The translations under genes and the position numbers were made by a program. A stretch of DNA of 37,206 nt from JBGAPI01 sp044221335 (lineage in GTDB: Bacteria; Pseudomonadota; Gammaproteobacteria; Xanthomonadales; Ahniellaceae): the NCBI GenBank assembly GCA_044221335.1, contig JBGAPI010000053.1, forward strand, positions 1 through 37,206. The letters run 5' to 3'. Shown in pieces: positions 1 to 8,161 of the stretch. Each line of letters opens with the position of its first letter. Position 1 is the stretch's first letter. Below the pieces are notes generated by a model, which was not told the origin of the DNA, made no database searches, and worked only from the letters and a program-made list of their open reading frames with translations.

Positions 1-114
1 TCAATCGATTTCGGCCCGTGGTCAGACGACCACCTCGCAGAGGCCTTACACATAGACGCAGCCGTTTGTCCGGCAAAGCAACACAGCAGTTGACCGAGGG
101 GGCGAGTCCACACA

Positions 115-205
115 TAGGGCGCGCACCGCGCGCCGTTGCCCCGAGGTTCCCCCGAAGCGACGTCGATCGAGACGCCTCGCGACGGCGGCCGGTGGCCGCC
201 CTGCG
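115..205. repeat. GC-rich palindromic intergenic repeat, unit A1
   Basis: The unit begins TAGGGCGCGCACCGCGCGCC and resembles the adjacent unit at 206-268, but it diverges after the first hairpin. The arms GGCGCGC and GCGCGCC flank a 3-base loop. It lies downstream of the aroB stop. The first 114 bases of the window show no gene I can support. Confidence 0.6.
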
Positions 206-268
206 GTAGGGCGCGCACCGCGCGCCATCGCGAGGCACTGAGGCAATGGCGGGCAGTGCCCGCCCTAC
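206..268. repeat. GC-rich two-hairpin repeat, unit A2 (probable aroB terminator)
   Basis: This 63-bp unit runs from GTAGGGCGCGC to GCCCGCCCTAC. It holds two hairpins: GGCGCGC/GCGCGCC with loop ACC, and GGCGGGCA/TGCCCGCC. A near-identical unit lies at 7399-7461. The aroB stop codon (TAG, complement of 265-267) is formed by the end of the unit. A terminator role is likely from the stems, although there is no T-run. Confidence 0.75.
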
Positions 269-1332
269 AGCACCGCCCGCAGCGCTTCGTTGTCCACCGC
301 CTGCGGCAGCAGCGCCGCGCCGATCCCGCGCCACAGGATGAAGCGCAGCTTGCCGCTGGCATTCTTCTTGTCGAGCCGCATCGCGTGTTCCAGTTCATCC
401 GCCGACAGGCCCGCGGGTGGCGCGACCGGCAGGTCGAGCCGAGCCAGCACCGCGGCGAGCCGGTCGCCGTCGGCCGGCGACGACAGGCCGAGCCGCTCCG
501 ACAGGCGCGCTGCCTGCACCATGCCGATAGCGACGGCCTCGCCGTGCAGCAGCGTGCCGTAGCCGGCGACGGCTTCGAGCGCGTGGCCGAAGGTGTGGCC
601 GAAATTGAGCAGCGCGCGGTCGCCGGTCTCGCGCTCGTCGCGGGCGACGATCGCGGCCTTGTGGCGGCAGCTGCGTTCGACGGCCTCGGCGACGACGTCG
701 AGATCGCGGGCGATGAGCGCTGCGGCGTGCGCGTCGATCCAGTCGAAGAACTCGCGATCGACGATCGCGCCGTACTTCAGCACCTCGGCGAGGCCGGACG
801 CGTACTCGCGCGGCGGCAGCGTGGCGAGGGTGTCGAGGTCGGCGACGACGAGGCGCGGCTGGTGGAAGGCGCCGACCAGGTTCTTGCCGGCCGGCAGGTT
901 GACCGCGGTCTTGCCGCCGACCGAGGAGTCCACCATCGCGAGCAGGGTCGTCGGCACCTGCACGAAGTCGATGCCGCGCATCCAGGTGGCGGCGACGAAG
1001 CCGCCAAGGTCCCCGATCACGCCGCCGCCGAGAGCGACCAGCACCGCGTCGCGGTTGGCGCCCATCGCGGCGAGCCGCTGGTAGACGACGCCGGCCTGTT
1101 CCAGGGTCTTGTGCGACTCGCCATCGGGCAGCAGCAACAGCTCGAGCGGACGCTTCCCGAGCGCCTCCCGCAGCGCCTTCGCGTACAACGGCGCGACGGT
1201 GGTGTTGGACAGCAGCAGCACCTGCCGCTCCGGCGCGATGGACGTCCAGGCGTCCGTCCTGCCGAGCAGCCCGCCGCCGATCGCGATCGGGTAGCCGCGC
1301 TCGCCGAGTTGCACCTCCAGCGTGCGGCTCAT
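265..1332 (-). CDS. aroB: 3-dehydroquinate synthase
   Basis: It converts DAHP to 3-dehydroquinate, the second step of the shikimate pathway, in the cytoplasm using NAD and a metal ion. The 355-residue length is normal for the family. The NAD-binding glycine-rich stretch GGGVIGDLGGFVAATWMRG and the segment VPTTLLAMVDSSVGGKTAVN are present. The expected metal ligands are visible: Glu in GLAEVLKYG, His in NFGHTFGH and His in LLHGEAVAIGM. The ATG at 1332 overlaps the aroK stop by four bases (ATGA), so the two genes are translationally coupled in the usual aroK-aroB order. The TAG stop is the first part of a palindromic repeat. In-frame sequence upstream of this ATG lies inside aroK and does not resemble AroB. 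Confidence 0.97.
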   Translation of the reverse strand: MSRTLEVQLGERGYPIAIGGGLLGRTDAWTSIAPERQVLLLSNTTVAPLYAKALREALGKRPLELLLLPDGESHKTLEQAGVVYQRLAAMGANRDAVLVALGGGVIGDLGGFVAATWMRGIDFVQVPTTLLAMVDSSVGGKTAVNLPAGKNLVGAFHQPRLVVADLDTLATLPPREYASGLAEVLKYGAIVDREFFDWIDAHAAALIARDLDVVAEAVERSCRHKAAIVARDERETGDRALLNFGHTFGHALEAVAGYGTLLHGEAVAIGMVQAARLSERLGLSSPADGDRLAAVLARLDLPVAPPAGLSADELEHAMRLDKKNASGKLRFILWRGIGAALLPQAVDNEALRAVL

Positions 1333-1877
1333 GCGACGTGGTCCGCGGCGAGCCGCTGCCAGGCGCCGTCGAGGCGATGCGCGAGGTCGGCCGCGGCGCG
1401 CTCCGGGGTGGTCGCGCCGGCGAGGTAGCGGAAATCCGCAAGGCCGGCATAGATCGGGTCGCGCTCGGCCGCGAGCGTGCGCAGCCGCGCCTCGCGGTCG
1501 GGCGCGCGCAGCAGCGGGCGCTTGCGGTCGCGCGCGAGGCGACGCAACTGTTCCTCGACCGAGGCGGCGAGCCAAACCACGAAGCCGCCGCCGCGGATCA
1601 CCTCTCGATTGTCCTCGCGCAATACGCAACCGCCGCCGGTCGCGATCAGCCGTCCACCGCACTTGACCGCATCGACCAGCGCCTCGTGCTCGCGCTTGCG
1701 GAATCCCGCCTCGCCCTCGACCTCGAAGATCAGCGGGATGGTGGCGCCGCAGTGGTCCTCGATCCAGTCGTCGAGGTCGAGGAAGGACAAGCCCAGGCGC
1801 AACGCCAGGCGCTTGCCGATGGTGCTCTTGCCGGCACCCATCGGGCCGATCAGGATCAGGTTCGACGCGGGATTCAT
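1329..1877 (-). CDS. aroK: Shikimate kinase
   Basis: It phosphorylates shikimate with ATP, the fifth step of chorismate synthesis. The protein has 182 residues. The Walker A motif GPMGAGKST is at residues 11-19, the shikimate/Mg site DLDDWIE is near residue 35, and the substrate-binding FRKRE and GGG motifs (in ATGGGCVL) follow. A lid arginine lies in the RKRPLLR segment. It is the first gene of a two-gene unit, its 3' end overlapping aroB by 4 bp. The ATG at 1877 sits just before the P-loop strand, as in other family members. AroK and AroL are not separable from sequence alone, but the aroB neighbour favours AroK. Confidence 0.96.
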   Translation of the reverse strand: MNPASNLILIGPMGAGKSTIGKRLALRLGLSFLDLDDWIEDHCGATIPLIFEVEGEAGFRKREHEALVDAVKCGGRLIATGGGCVLREDNREVIRGGGFVVWLAASVEEQLRRLARDRKRPLLRAPDREARLRTLAAERDPIYAGLADFRYLAGATTPERAAADLAHRLDGAWQRLAADHVA

Positions 1878-1975
1878 CGGCGGAGGGTAGCCTCGGGCCG
1901 AAATGCCGTCGAGGGACGAATCGTCATCGTGGGATCATCACGGGCGGAGCAGTGCCGCTCTACCATCATGAAGCA

Positions 1976-2479
1976 ATGACGACCTTCGTCGACGATCAGA
2001 TCAGCCGGTTTCGCGCCCTGGTGGGGCGAAAGATCCTGTCATGGTGCGGCACCGAGATGGCGCTGCGCGTTCGGGGCGTGACGGGCGCCCCCGACTTCCA
2101 CGACCCGACGGTGCCCTATTTTCAGTTCCTGCACCTCAATGTCCGGATCGAGAACCAAGACCCGTTGTCGATCACCACGTACCAGAACGACACGAACTGG
2201 GGCCTGATGCAGAGCGCTTCCACGGAGCCGTTGCCGGAGTATCACGAGCCCGACTCCATCTACCGGTCGCGGCCGCTGCCCGAGTTTCCCGGTGGCGTCA
2301 TCGATGCGGTGGAGGTCCATCGTGGCGATCTCGGCGATCTCGAGCGGGTGGTGCTTGCGCTCGGCGACTCGACGGTGTCGCTCATCGCCGGCGAGGTCTA
2401 CGAAGCCGACGATGGTTCGCTGGATGTCCGTCTCGGCGGCGACGAGAGCGTGCTGGTAGAGATTTCTCGACACGGCTGA
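1976..2479 (+). CDS. Hypothetical protein (167 aa)
   Basis: I do not recognise this family. It is predicted to be soluble, with no signal peptide or membrane segment. It is rich in aromatic and acidic residues, with a mid-section typical of a beta-rich domain (LHLNVRIENQDPLSITTYQND) and an acidic C-terminus. Translation is taken from the ATG at 1976 (MTTFVDDQ); an ATG in the same frame at 1952 would add eight unconvincing residues. Codon usage matches the neighbours, which supports a real gene. It stands alone between the divergent aroK gene and the dioxygenase gene starting at 2523. No function is proposed. Confidence 0.7.
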   Translation: MTTFVDDQISRFRALVGRKILSWCGTEMALRVRGVTGAPDFHDPTVPYFQFLHLNVRIENQDPLSITTYQNDTNWGLMQSASTEPLPEYHEPDSIYRSRPLPEFPGGVIDAVEVHRGDLGDLERVVLALGDSTVSLIAGEVYEADDGSLDVRLGGDESVLVEISRHG

Positions 2480-2522
2480 CGCCGACGCAGGGCGCCGCTC
2501 TGCCGCTACCATCCCGCCCGCC

Positions 2523-3755
2523 ATGAACACCGCCCACGCCGAATTCGAACGCGCCGCCGCGCTGACCCAGCAGAAGCGCTATCCCGAAGCCTACGAGGCC
2601 TTCCGCCGGGCCGCCGACGCCGGCCATGGCGGCGCGCTGACCCAGCTGGGACTCTGGGAGCTGTACGGCTTCCGCGGCGCGATCGACCGCGAGCAGGCAC
2701 GCGCGTGGCTCACCGCGGCCGAGGAGACCGGGTGGCCGGACGCCGCCTACCACCTCGCCAATCTCGGCTGGTGCGGCCTCGTCGTGCCGCGTGACGCCGC
2801 GCAGATGCGCGATCGCCTGATCGCCGCGGCGCGCGGCGACCATGCGCCGGCGCTGCGCACGATCGGGCTGATGGCGCTGCGCGAGCCGGCGACGCTGGCG
2901 CTGGCCGAATCCTGCCTCGCGCGCGCCGCGAGCCTCGCCGATCCGCTGGCGAACTACCTGCTCGCGCTGCATTGGTCGAGTTCGCCGCAGGCGGCTTCGC
3001 GGCAGACCGCGACGGGCCTGATGTCGACGGCGGCTCGGCTCGGCGTCGGGCGGGCGACCCTTCGCGCCGTCGCCGGCGCGCAGCCGCTGCGACTGAGCGC
3101 GCCCGCCGTCACCGACTTCACCGGCTTCGCGATCGACACCACGGTCGCGGTCGCGCCCGAGGTGCACAGCCGCGAGCCGCTGGTCGAGACCGCGAACCGG
3201 TTCTATTCGCCGTTCGAGTGCGAGTACCTCATCGCGTACGGCGAGCCCTGGCTCGGCCGCTCCAACGTCGTCGGCGACGATGGCGCGATCCTGAAGGACG
3301 ACCGCCGCACCAGCTCGGACGCGACGCTGATCGGGTCGCGCGAGGACTTCGTGGTGCGCTGGCTGCAGGCGCGGATGGCCGACTGGCTCGGCGTGCCGAT
3401 GGCGCGCACCGAGCACCAGTCGCTGCTGCGCTATCTGCCGGGACAGGAATACCGCCCTCACTACGACTACCTCAATCCCGGCACCTACGGCAATTTCCCG
3501 GAGGCCGGGCGGCCGGGCCAGCGCATCCACACGATCTTCGTGTTTCTGGACGGGGTCGAAGGGGGCGGCGAGACCGAATTCCCGCGCCTGGGGCTCCGGA
3601 TCAAGCCGGCGCGCGGGCGACTGGTGCACTTCATCAATCTCGATGGCGAGGGCAAGGGCGACCCGCGGACGCTGCATTCCGGAGTGTCGGTCACCGCGGG
3701 CGTGAAGTACCTCGCGACGACGTGGACGCGCGAGAGGGATTTCCGGCAGTACTGA
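2523..3755 (+). CDS. Sel1/TPR-repeat 2OG-Fe(II) prolyl 4-hydroxylase-like protein
   Basis: This 410-residue protein is predicted to hydroxylate proline or a similar residue using Fe(II), 2-oxoglutarate and O2. Residues 1-110 form Sel1/TPR-like helical repeats (for example AYEAFRRAADAGHGGALTQLG), probably for partner or substrate binding. Residues about 220-405 form the P4H-type jelly-roll. The iron triad is visible as His313-x-Asp315 (RPHYDYLNP) and His385 (TLHSG). Lys395 lies ten residues later, as expected for 2-oxoglutarate binding. There is no signal peptide, so it is cytoplasmic. Substrate is unknown; bacterial P4H-like proteins can act on elongation factors, but nothing here specifies that. 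The start is the first ATG before the first repeat. Confidence 0.88.
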   Translation: MNTAHAEFERAAALTQQKRYPEAYEAFRRAADAGHGGALTQLGLWELYGFRGAIDREQARAWLTAAEETGWPDAAYHLANLGWCGLVVPRDAAQMRDRLIAAARGDHAPALRTIGLMALREPATLALAESCLARAASLADPLANYLLALHWSSSPQAASRQTATGLMSTAARLGVGRATLRAVAGAQPLRLSAPAVTDFTGFAIDTTVAVAPEVHSREPLVETANRFYSPFECEYLIAYGEPWLGRSNVVGDDGAILKDDRRTSSDATLIGSREDFVVRWLQARMADWLGVPMARTEHQSLLRYLPGQEYRPHYDYLNPGTYGNFPEAGRPGQRIHTIFVFLDGVEGGGETEFPRLGLRIKPARGRLVHFINLDGEGKGDPRTLHSGVSVTAGVKYLATTWTRERDFRQY

Positions 3756-3937
3756 GGTAGGGTTGCGTCGTTGGCGCACCCCTTGCGCCGTTTCCGGCCT
3801 GAACGACTTCCACACGCCCAACGGCATGCCGTCTGCGCCGGAATTTCGTCGCCCCCTGACGCAGGGGGACGGTTCGCTGCGAACATGGTGATGTCCATCG
3901 ATCAAGTCCGATACGTGGTGATGCGGGAGGCGCGGTG

Positions 3938-6109
3938 ATGTTGTCGGTGTTGCGCGTTGCCCTGCCTGTCCCACTCCCGACCGTGTTCGACTACGGCCCC
4001 GGTGCCGCCGGCCTCGGCGCGCATCCCGAGCAATGGATCGGCTGCCGCGTGCGGGTCGGCTTCGGACGGCTGCGCAAGGTCGGCGTGGTCGTCGGCTGGG
4101 GCGAGCCGCTGTCCGACCCGAAGCGGATCCGCTCGATCGACGCGCGCATCGACGCGGCGCCGCTGCTCGACGCCGAACTGATCAACCTGCTGCGCTTCGC
4201 GGCCGACTACTACCTGCATCCGCTCGGCGAGACGGTGGCGACCGCGCTGCCGGCGCCGCTGCGCGGCGATGCGCCGGCGGTCCTCGGCGGGGAGCGCTGG
4301 TACGCGAAGGGTTCGAGCGAGGAGCTGCCGCGCGGGTCCTTGGCGCGCAAGCTGGTCGACGCGGTCGCCGGCGGCCCGCGCTCGCGGATCGACCTGCTCG
4401 CGCTCGGCAGCAGCGCGGCGATCGCCATCGAGCGTCTCGTCGAACGCGGCTATCTCATCGCCATCGAGGCGCCGCCGCGCTCGCCGCGACCGACGCTGGC
4501 GCCGCCGCCGGCGACCGCCGAGCAACGGGCCGCGCTCGACGCGCTGGCTGCGCTCGCACCGGGCTTCCACGCGGTGCTGCTCGACGGCGTGACCGGCAGC
4601 GGCAAGACCGAGGTCTACATCGACCGCATCGCGGCGGTGATCGCGCAGGGCAGGCAGGCGCTGGTGCTGGTGCCGGAGATCGGGCTCACGCCGCAGGCGC
4701 TGCGCCGCTACCGCGAGCGGCTCGGCGTCGAGGTGCTGGCGTTGCACTCGGGGCTCGCCGACGGCGAGCGCGCCCAGGCCTGGCTCGCGGCGCGCGCCGG
4801 CCGCGCACCGGTGATCATCGGCACCCGCAGCGCGATCTTCACGCCGCTGCCGAACGCCGGCCTGATCGTCGTCGACGAGGAGCACGACGGCTCCTACAAG
4901 CAGCAGGACGGCCTGCGCTACCACGCCCGCGACCTCGCGCTGTGGCGCGGTCGCGCGCTCGGCGTGCCGGTCCTGCTCGGCTCCGCGACGCCGTCGCTGG
5001 AGACGCTCGCGCGGGTCGCCGACGGCCGCTGTGCCCGGCTGGTGCTGTCCGAGCGGGTCGGCAGCGCGCGGATGCCGGCGGTGCATGTCGAGGACCTGCG
5101 TCGCCGTCGCCTGACCGAGGGGCTGTCGCCGGCACTGATCGACGCGATCGGCGCGACGGTCGCGCGCGGCGAGCAGGTGCTGGTCTTCCGCAACCGCCGC
5201 GGCTACGCGCCGGCCTGGCTCTGCCACGCCTGCGGCCATGTCGCCAGCTGTTCGTCCTGCGACCGGCCGATGACGGTGCACCGCGAGGCGAACGAGCTGC
5301 GCTGCCACCATTGCGACCGCCAGCAGCGGTTGCCGAACGCGTGCCCGGAATGCAAGGCGGACGATCCGGTGCCGATCGGTGTCGGCACCGAGCGGCTCGC
5401 CGAGTTCCTGACCGGACGCTTTCCCGAGGTGCCGGTGCTGCGCATCGATCGCGACAGCACGCGCCGCAAGGACAGCCTCGCGACGATGCTGGCGGAGGTC
5501 GAGCGTCGACCCGGCGCCGCGATCCTGGTCGGCACCCAGATGCTCGCCAAGGGCCACGACCTGCCCAACCTGACGCTGGCCGCGATCATCAACGTCGATG
5601 GTGGCCTCGTCAGCGGCGACTTCCGCGCGCCGGAACGGCTCGCACAGCTGCTGGTCCAGGTCGCCGGCCGCGCCGGTCGCGCGCACAAGGCGGGACAGGT
5701 CTGGCTGGAGACCCACGAGCCGACCCATCCGGTGCTGCGGCGCCTGCTCGACCGAGGCTACGCCGCGTTCGCCGCCACCGAGCTCGCCGAGCGTCGCGAG
5801 GTCGCGCTGCCACCGCACGCCCATTGGGCCCTGCTGCGCGCGGAGGCGCTCGAATCCGCGGCCGCCGAGGCGTTTCTCGCCGCCGCGGCGCGCGCGTTCG
5901 GTGACGCCGAGGGGGTCGGCGTGCGCGGGCCGATGCCGGCGCCGATGCCGCGCCGCTCCGGCCGCGCCCGCTGGCAGCTGCTGTTCGAGGCGGCGGAACG
6001 TGCTCCCTTGCGAGCCGCGCTGCGCCGCGCACTGCCGGAGTGGTACGCGCTGGTGGAAGCCCGGCGGGTGCGATGGTCGCTGGACGTGGATCCGGTCGAC
6101 CTGACCTGA
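3938..6109 (+). CDS. priA: Primosomal protein N' (replication-restart helicase)
   Basis: This superfamily-2 3'-5' DNA helicase recognises stalled forks and reloads the replicative helicase through PriB/DnaT/DnaC. The 723 residues match the family length. After an N-terminal 3'-DNA-binding domain come Walker A GVTGSGKTE (Lys223) and the DEEH box at 313-316. The eight zinc-ligand cysteines (429, 432, 438, 441, 456, 459, 469, 472) form the two zinc sites inserted in the helicase core. The later helicase motifs GTQMLAKGHD and QVAGRAGRA are intact. The ATG at 3938 is preferred over the in-frame GTG at 3935, because GGAGG at 3926-3930 is then seven bases upstream. The gene is monocistronic. Confidence 0.97.
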   Translation: MLSVLRVALPVPLPTVFDYGPGAAGLGAHPEQWIGCRVRVGFGRLRKVGVVVGWGEPLSDPKRIRSIDARIDAAPLLDAELINLLRFAADYYLHPLGETVATALPAPLRGDAPAVLGGERWYAKGSSEELPRGSLARKLVDAVAGGPRSRIDLLALGSSAAIAIERLVERGYLIAIEAPPRSPRPTLAPPPATAEQRAALDALAALAPGFHAVLLDGVTGSGKTEVYIDRIAAVIAQGRQALVLVPEIGLTPQALRRYRERLGVEVLALHSGLADGERAQAWLAARAGRAPVIIGTRSAIFTPLPNAGLIVVDEEHDGSYKQQDGLRYHARDLALWRGRALGVPVLLGSATPSLETLARVADGRCARLVLSERVGSARMPAVHVEDLRRRRLTEGLSPALIDAIGATVARGEQVLVFRNRRGYAPAWLCHACGHVASCSSCDRPMTVHREANELRCHHCDRQQRLPNACPECKADDPVPIGVGTERLAEFLTGRFPEVPVLRIDRDSTRRKDSLATMLAEVERRPGAAILVGTQMLAKGHDLPNLTLAAIINVDGGLVSGDFRAPERLAQLLVQVAGRAGRAHKAGQVWLETHEPTHPVLRRLLDRGYAAFAATELAERREVALPPHAHWALLRAEALESAAAEAFLAAAARAFGDAEGVGVRGPMPAPMPRRSGRARWQLLFEAAERAPLRAALRRALPEWYALVEARRVRWSLDVDPVDLT

Positions 6110-6298
6110 CCGTTTGGCGCCTGGGGAAGCGGCGGGCTTCGCCGCGATGACGCGGCGCTTCACGATGGCGGACACTGTGGGAGCGACTGCCGCCGCTTCT
6201 GCAGCCGCCATCTTCTTGCGAATAGTGCAGCGCGTCGCAAGGAATCGGGGGGCCGGATCGCGCAGAATGCAAGCTTCCTCCGTGTCGCGGGATCACGC

Positions 6299-7402
6299 AT
6301 GCGCAAGCTCGCCAAGCTGGCCGCCCTCGTCGCTGCAACGATCGCGCTCTACCTCGGCTTCTGGCCGGTCGCCGTCGATCCGGTCGCCTGGTCTCCGCAG
6401 CCGAATCCGGGCTACACCGGCGCTCATGCGGCCAATTCCCGGCTGGCGCACCTGAAGACGATCGACATCGGCGAGGAGGAGGGGCCCGAGCACATCGCGG
6501 TCGGGCCCGACGGTCGGCTGTATGCGGCCGTGGCGAGCGGCGACATCCTCCGGATGGATGCCGATGGCAAGAGCCGCGAGGTCTGGGTCAACAGCGGTGG
6601 CCGCGTGCTCGGTTTCGACTTCGATCGCGAAGGACGCATCGTGGCTGCCGATGCGATGCGCGGTCTGCTCCGGATCGGGCTCGACCGCCGGGTCGAGGTG
6701 CTCGCCGACCGCGTTTCCGCGAACGACCCGATCCGCTACGCCGACGGCGTGGTGGTCGCACCCGACGGCATCTTCTACTTCACCGATGCCTCCACCCGCT
6801 TCGCGCCACGCGAGCACGGCGGCAGCTTCGAGGCCAGCCTGCTCGACATCCTCGAGCAGTCCGCCACCGGCCGCGTGCTGGCCTATGACCCGTCCACGAA
6901 GCGGGTGCGCGTCGTCGCCCACGGGCTGTCCTTCGCCAACGGCATCGCGCTCGGCGCCGATGGCCGCACGCTGCTGGTCAACGAGACCGGTCGCTACCGC
7001 ATCTGGAAGATCGCGACTTCCGCCGACAACGTCGACGTCGCCGGCGTCGCGCGCGAGGCGCGCGTGCTGGTGGACAACCTGCCGGGCTATCCGGACAACC
7101 TGATGCGCGGCCGCGACGGCCGGGTCTGGGTCGGCCTCGCCAAGCCACGCGACGCCACCGTCGACGCCCTCGCGTCGAAGCCCTTCCTGCGCAAGGTCGT
7201 GCTGCGCCTGCCGCGCGCGCTGTGGCCGGTGCCGAAGGCCTACGGGCACGTGTTCGCGATCGACGAGGACGGCAAGGTGCTCGCCGATCTGCAGGATCCG
7301 AGCGGGGCCTATCCGGAGACCACCGCGATCACCGAGACCGCGGACCGCCTGTACGTGCAGAGCCTGCACGCGAAGACGATCGGGTGGCTGCCGCCGCTGT
7401 AG
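6299..7402 (+). CDS. Membrane-anchored strictosidine synthase-like / SMP-30 propeller protein
   Basis: This 367-residue protein starts with a basic residue pair and one hydrophobic segment (residues 4-27), which anchors it to the inner membrane or exports it. The remainder is a six-bladed propeller of the strictosidine-synthase-like/SMP-30 class. Diagnostic stretches are GPEHIAVGPDGRLYA, YADGVVVAPDGIFYFTDAS, GLSFANGIALGADGRTLLVNET and LPGYPDNLMRGRDGRVWVG. Members are lactonases or esterases in several cases; the bacterial substrate here is unknown. The TAG stop at 7400-7402 is supplied by the edge of the palindromic repeat that separates it from the convergent hemolysin-III gene. Confidence 0.85.
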   Translation: MRKLAKLAALVAATIALYLGFWPVAVDPVAWSPQPNPGYTGAHAANSRLAHLKTIDIGEEEGPEHIAVGPDGRLYAAVASGDILRMDADGKSREVWVNSGGRVLGFDFDREGRIVAADAMRGLLRIGLDRRVEVLADRVSANDPIRYADGVVVAPDGIFYFTDASTRFAPREHGGSFEASLLDILEQSATGRVLAYDPSTKRVRVVAHGLSFANGIALGADGRTLLVNETGRYRIWKIATSADNVDVAGVAREARVLVDNLPGYPDNLMRGRDGRVWVGLAKPRDATVDALASKPFLRKVVLRLPRALWPVPKAYGHVFAIDEDGKVLADLQDPSGAYPETTAITETADRLYVQSLHAKTIGWLPPL

Positions 7403-7461
7403 GGCGCGCCCCGCGCGCCATCGCGAGGCGCCGAGGCCATGGCGGCCAGGGCCCGCCCTAC
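7399..7461. repeat. GC-rich two-hairpin repeat, unit A3 (bidirectional terminator)
   Basis: This unit is nearly identical to 206-268: it starts GTAGGGCGCGC, ends GCCCGCCCTAC and contains two G+C-rich stems. It exactly fills the space between two convergent genes, and both of their TAG stop codons fall within its ends (7400-7402 on plus, 7460-7458 on minus). Confidence 0.8.
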
Positions 7462-8159
7462 GCTCCCGGGATCACGTAGAAATACACCGCGAGGTAGTGC
7501 AGCACGCTGCCCGCCACGACGAAACCGTGCCAGATCGCGTGGTGCCAGCGCATCGTCTTCCGGATGTAGAACACCACCCCGCCGGTGTAGCACAGCCCGC
7601 CCAGGCCCAGCAGCACGAGGCCACCGGTCGGCAGTGCGGCGACCAGCGGCTGGATCGCGACGACGACGCACCAGCCCATCGCGATGTACAGCGACAGCGA
7701 CAGCCACTTGAAGCGGCCGGTGTGGAACAGCTTGAACACGACGCCGAGCAGCGCCATCGACCAGACGATGCCGAACAGCGTCCAGCCCCAGGGGCCACGC
7801 AGCGTGATCAGCGTGAACGGCGTGTAGGTGCCGGCGATCAGGAGGTAGATCGAGGCGTGGTCGATCACCCGGAGCACCCGCTTGCTGTCGGGCAGCGGGA
7901 TGCTGTGGTACAGCGTCGACGCGGTGTACATCAGGATCAGCGTGGCGCCGAACACCGCGCTCGCGGTGATGTGCCAGGCGTCGCCGTGCAGCGTCGCGCG
8001 CGCCACCAGCGCGGTCAGGCCCGCGATCGCCGCGACGATGCCTACGCCGTGCGTCGTCGCGTGCGCGACCTCCTCGCCGAAGGAGTAGTTCTTGACCTCG
8101 ACCGGGGACCGCGTCGGCTGTGCGTCGTTGCGATCGGTCGATGCCACGAAACTCTCCAC
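7458..8159 (-). CDS. Hemolysin III family (TrhA/YqfA-like) seven-helix membrane protein
   Basis: This integral inner-membrane protein of 233 residues belongs to the PAQR/hemolysin-III superfamily. The conserved family residues are visible: the first histidine region EEVAHATTHGVG, Ser and His in TASTLYHSIP, RVIDHASIYLLIAGTYTPF with its Asp-His, and the C-terminal HHAIWHGFVVAGSVLHY. No ATG lies before the first helix. GTG at 8159 is the likely start: it lies two bases after the desaturase stop and about ten after a GGAAG. A TTG at 8165 is an alternative. Family members are linked to membrane-fluidity and energetics homeostasis, which fits its place as third gene of a desaturase operon. Confidence 0.88.
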   Translation of the reverse strand: MESFVASTDRNDAQPTRSPVEVKNYSFGEEVAHATTHGVGIVAAIAGLTALVARATLHGDAWHITASAVFGATLILMYTASTLYHSIPLPDSKRVLRVIDHASIYLLIAGTYTPFTLITLRGPWGWTLFGIVWSMALLGVVFKLFHTGRFKWLSLSLYIAMGWCVVVAIQPLVAALPTGGLVLLGLGGLCYTGGVVFYIRKTMRWHHAIWHGFVVAGSVLHYLAVYFYVIPGA

Positions 8160-8161
8160 GC

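Noticed and set aside
136..1428. Long open frame on plus across aroB
   Set aside because: It is the GC-rich shadow of aroB: Arg/Ala/Gln-rich, with no domain and no ribosome-binding site.
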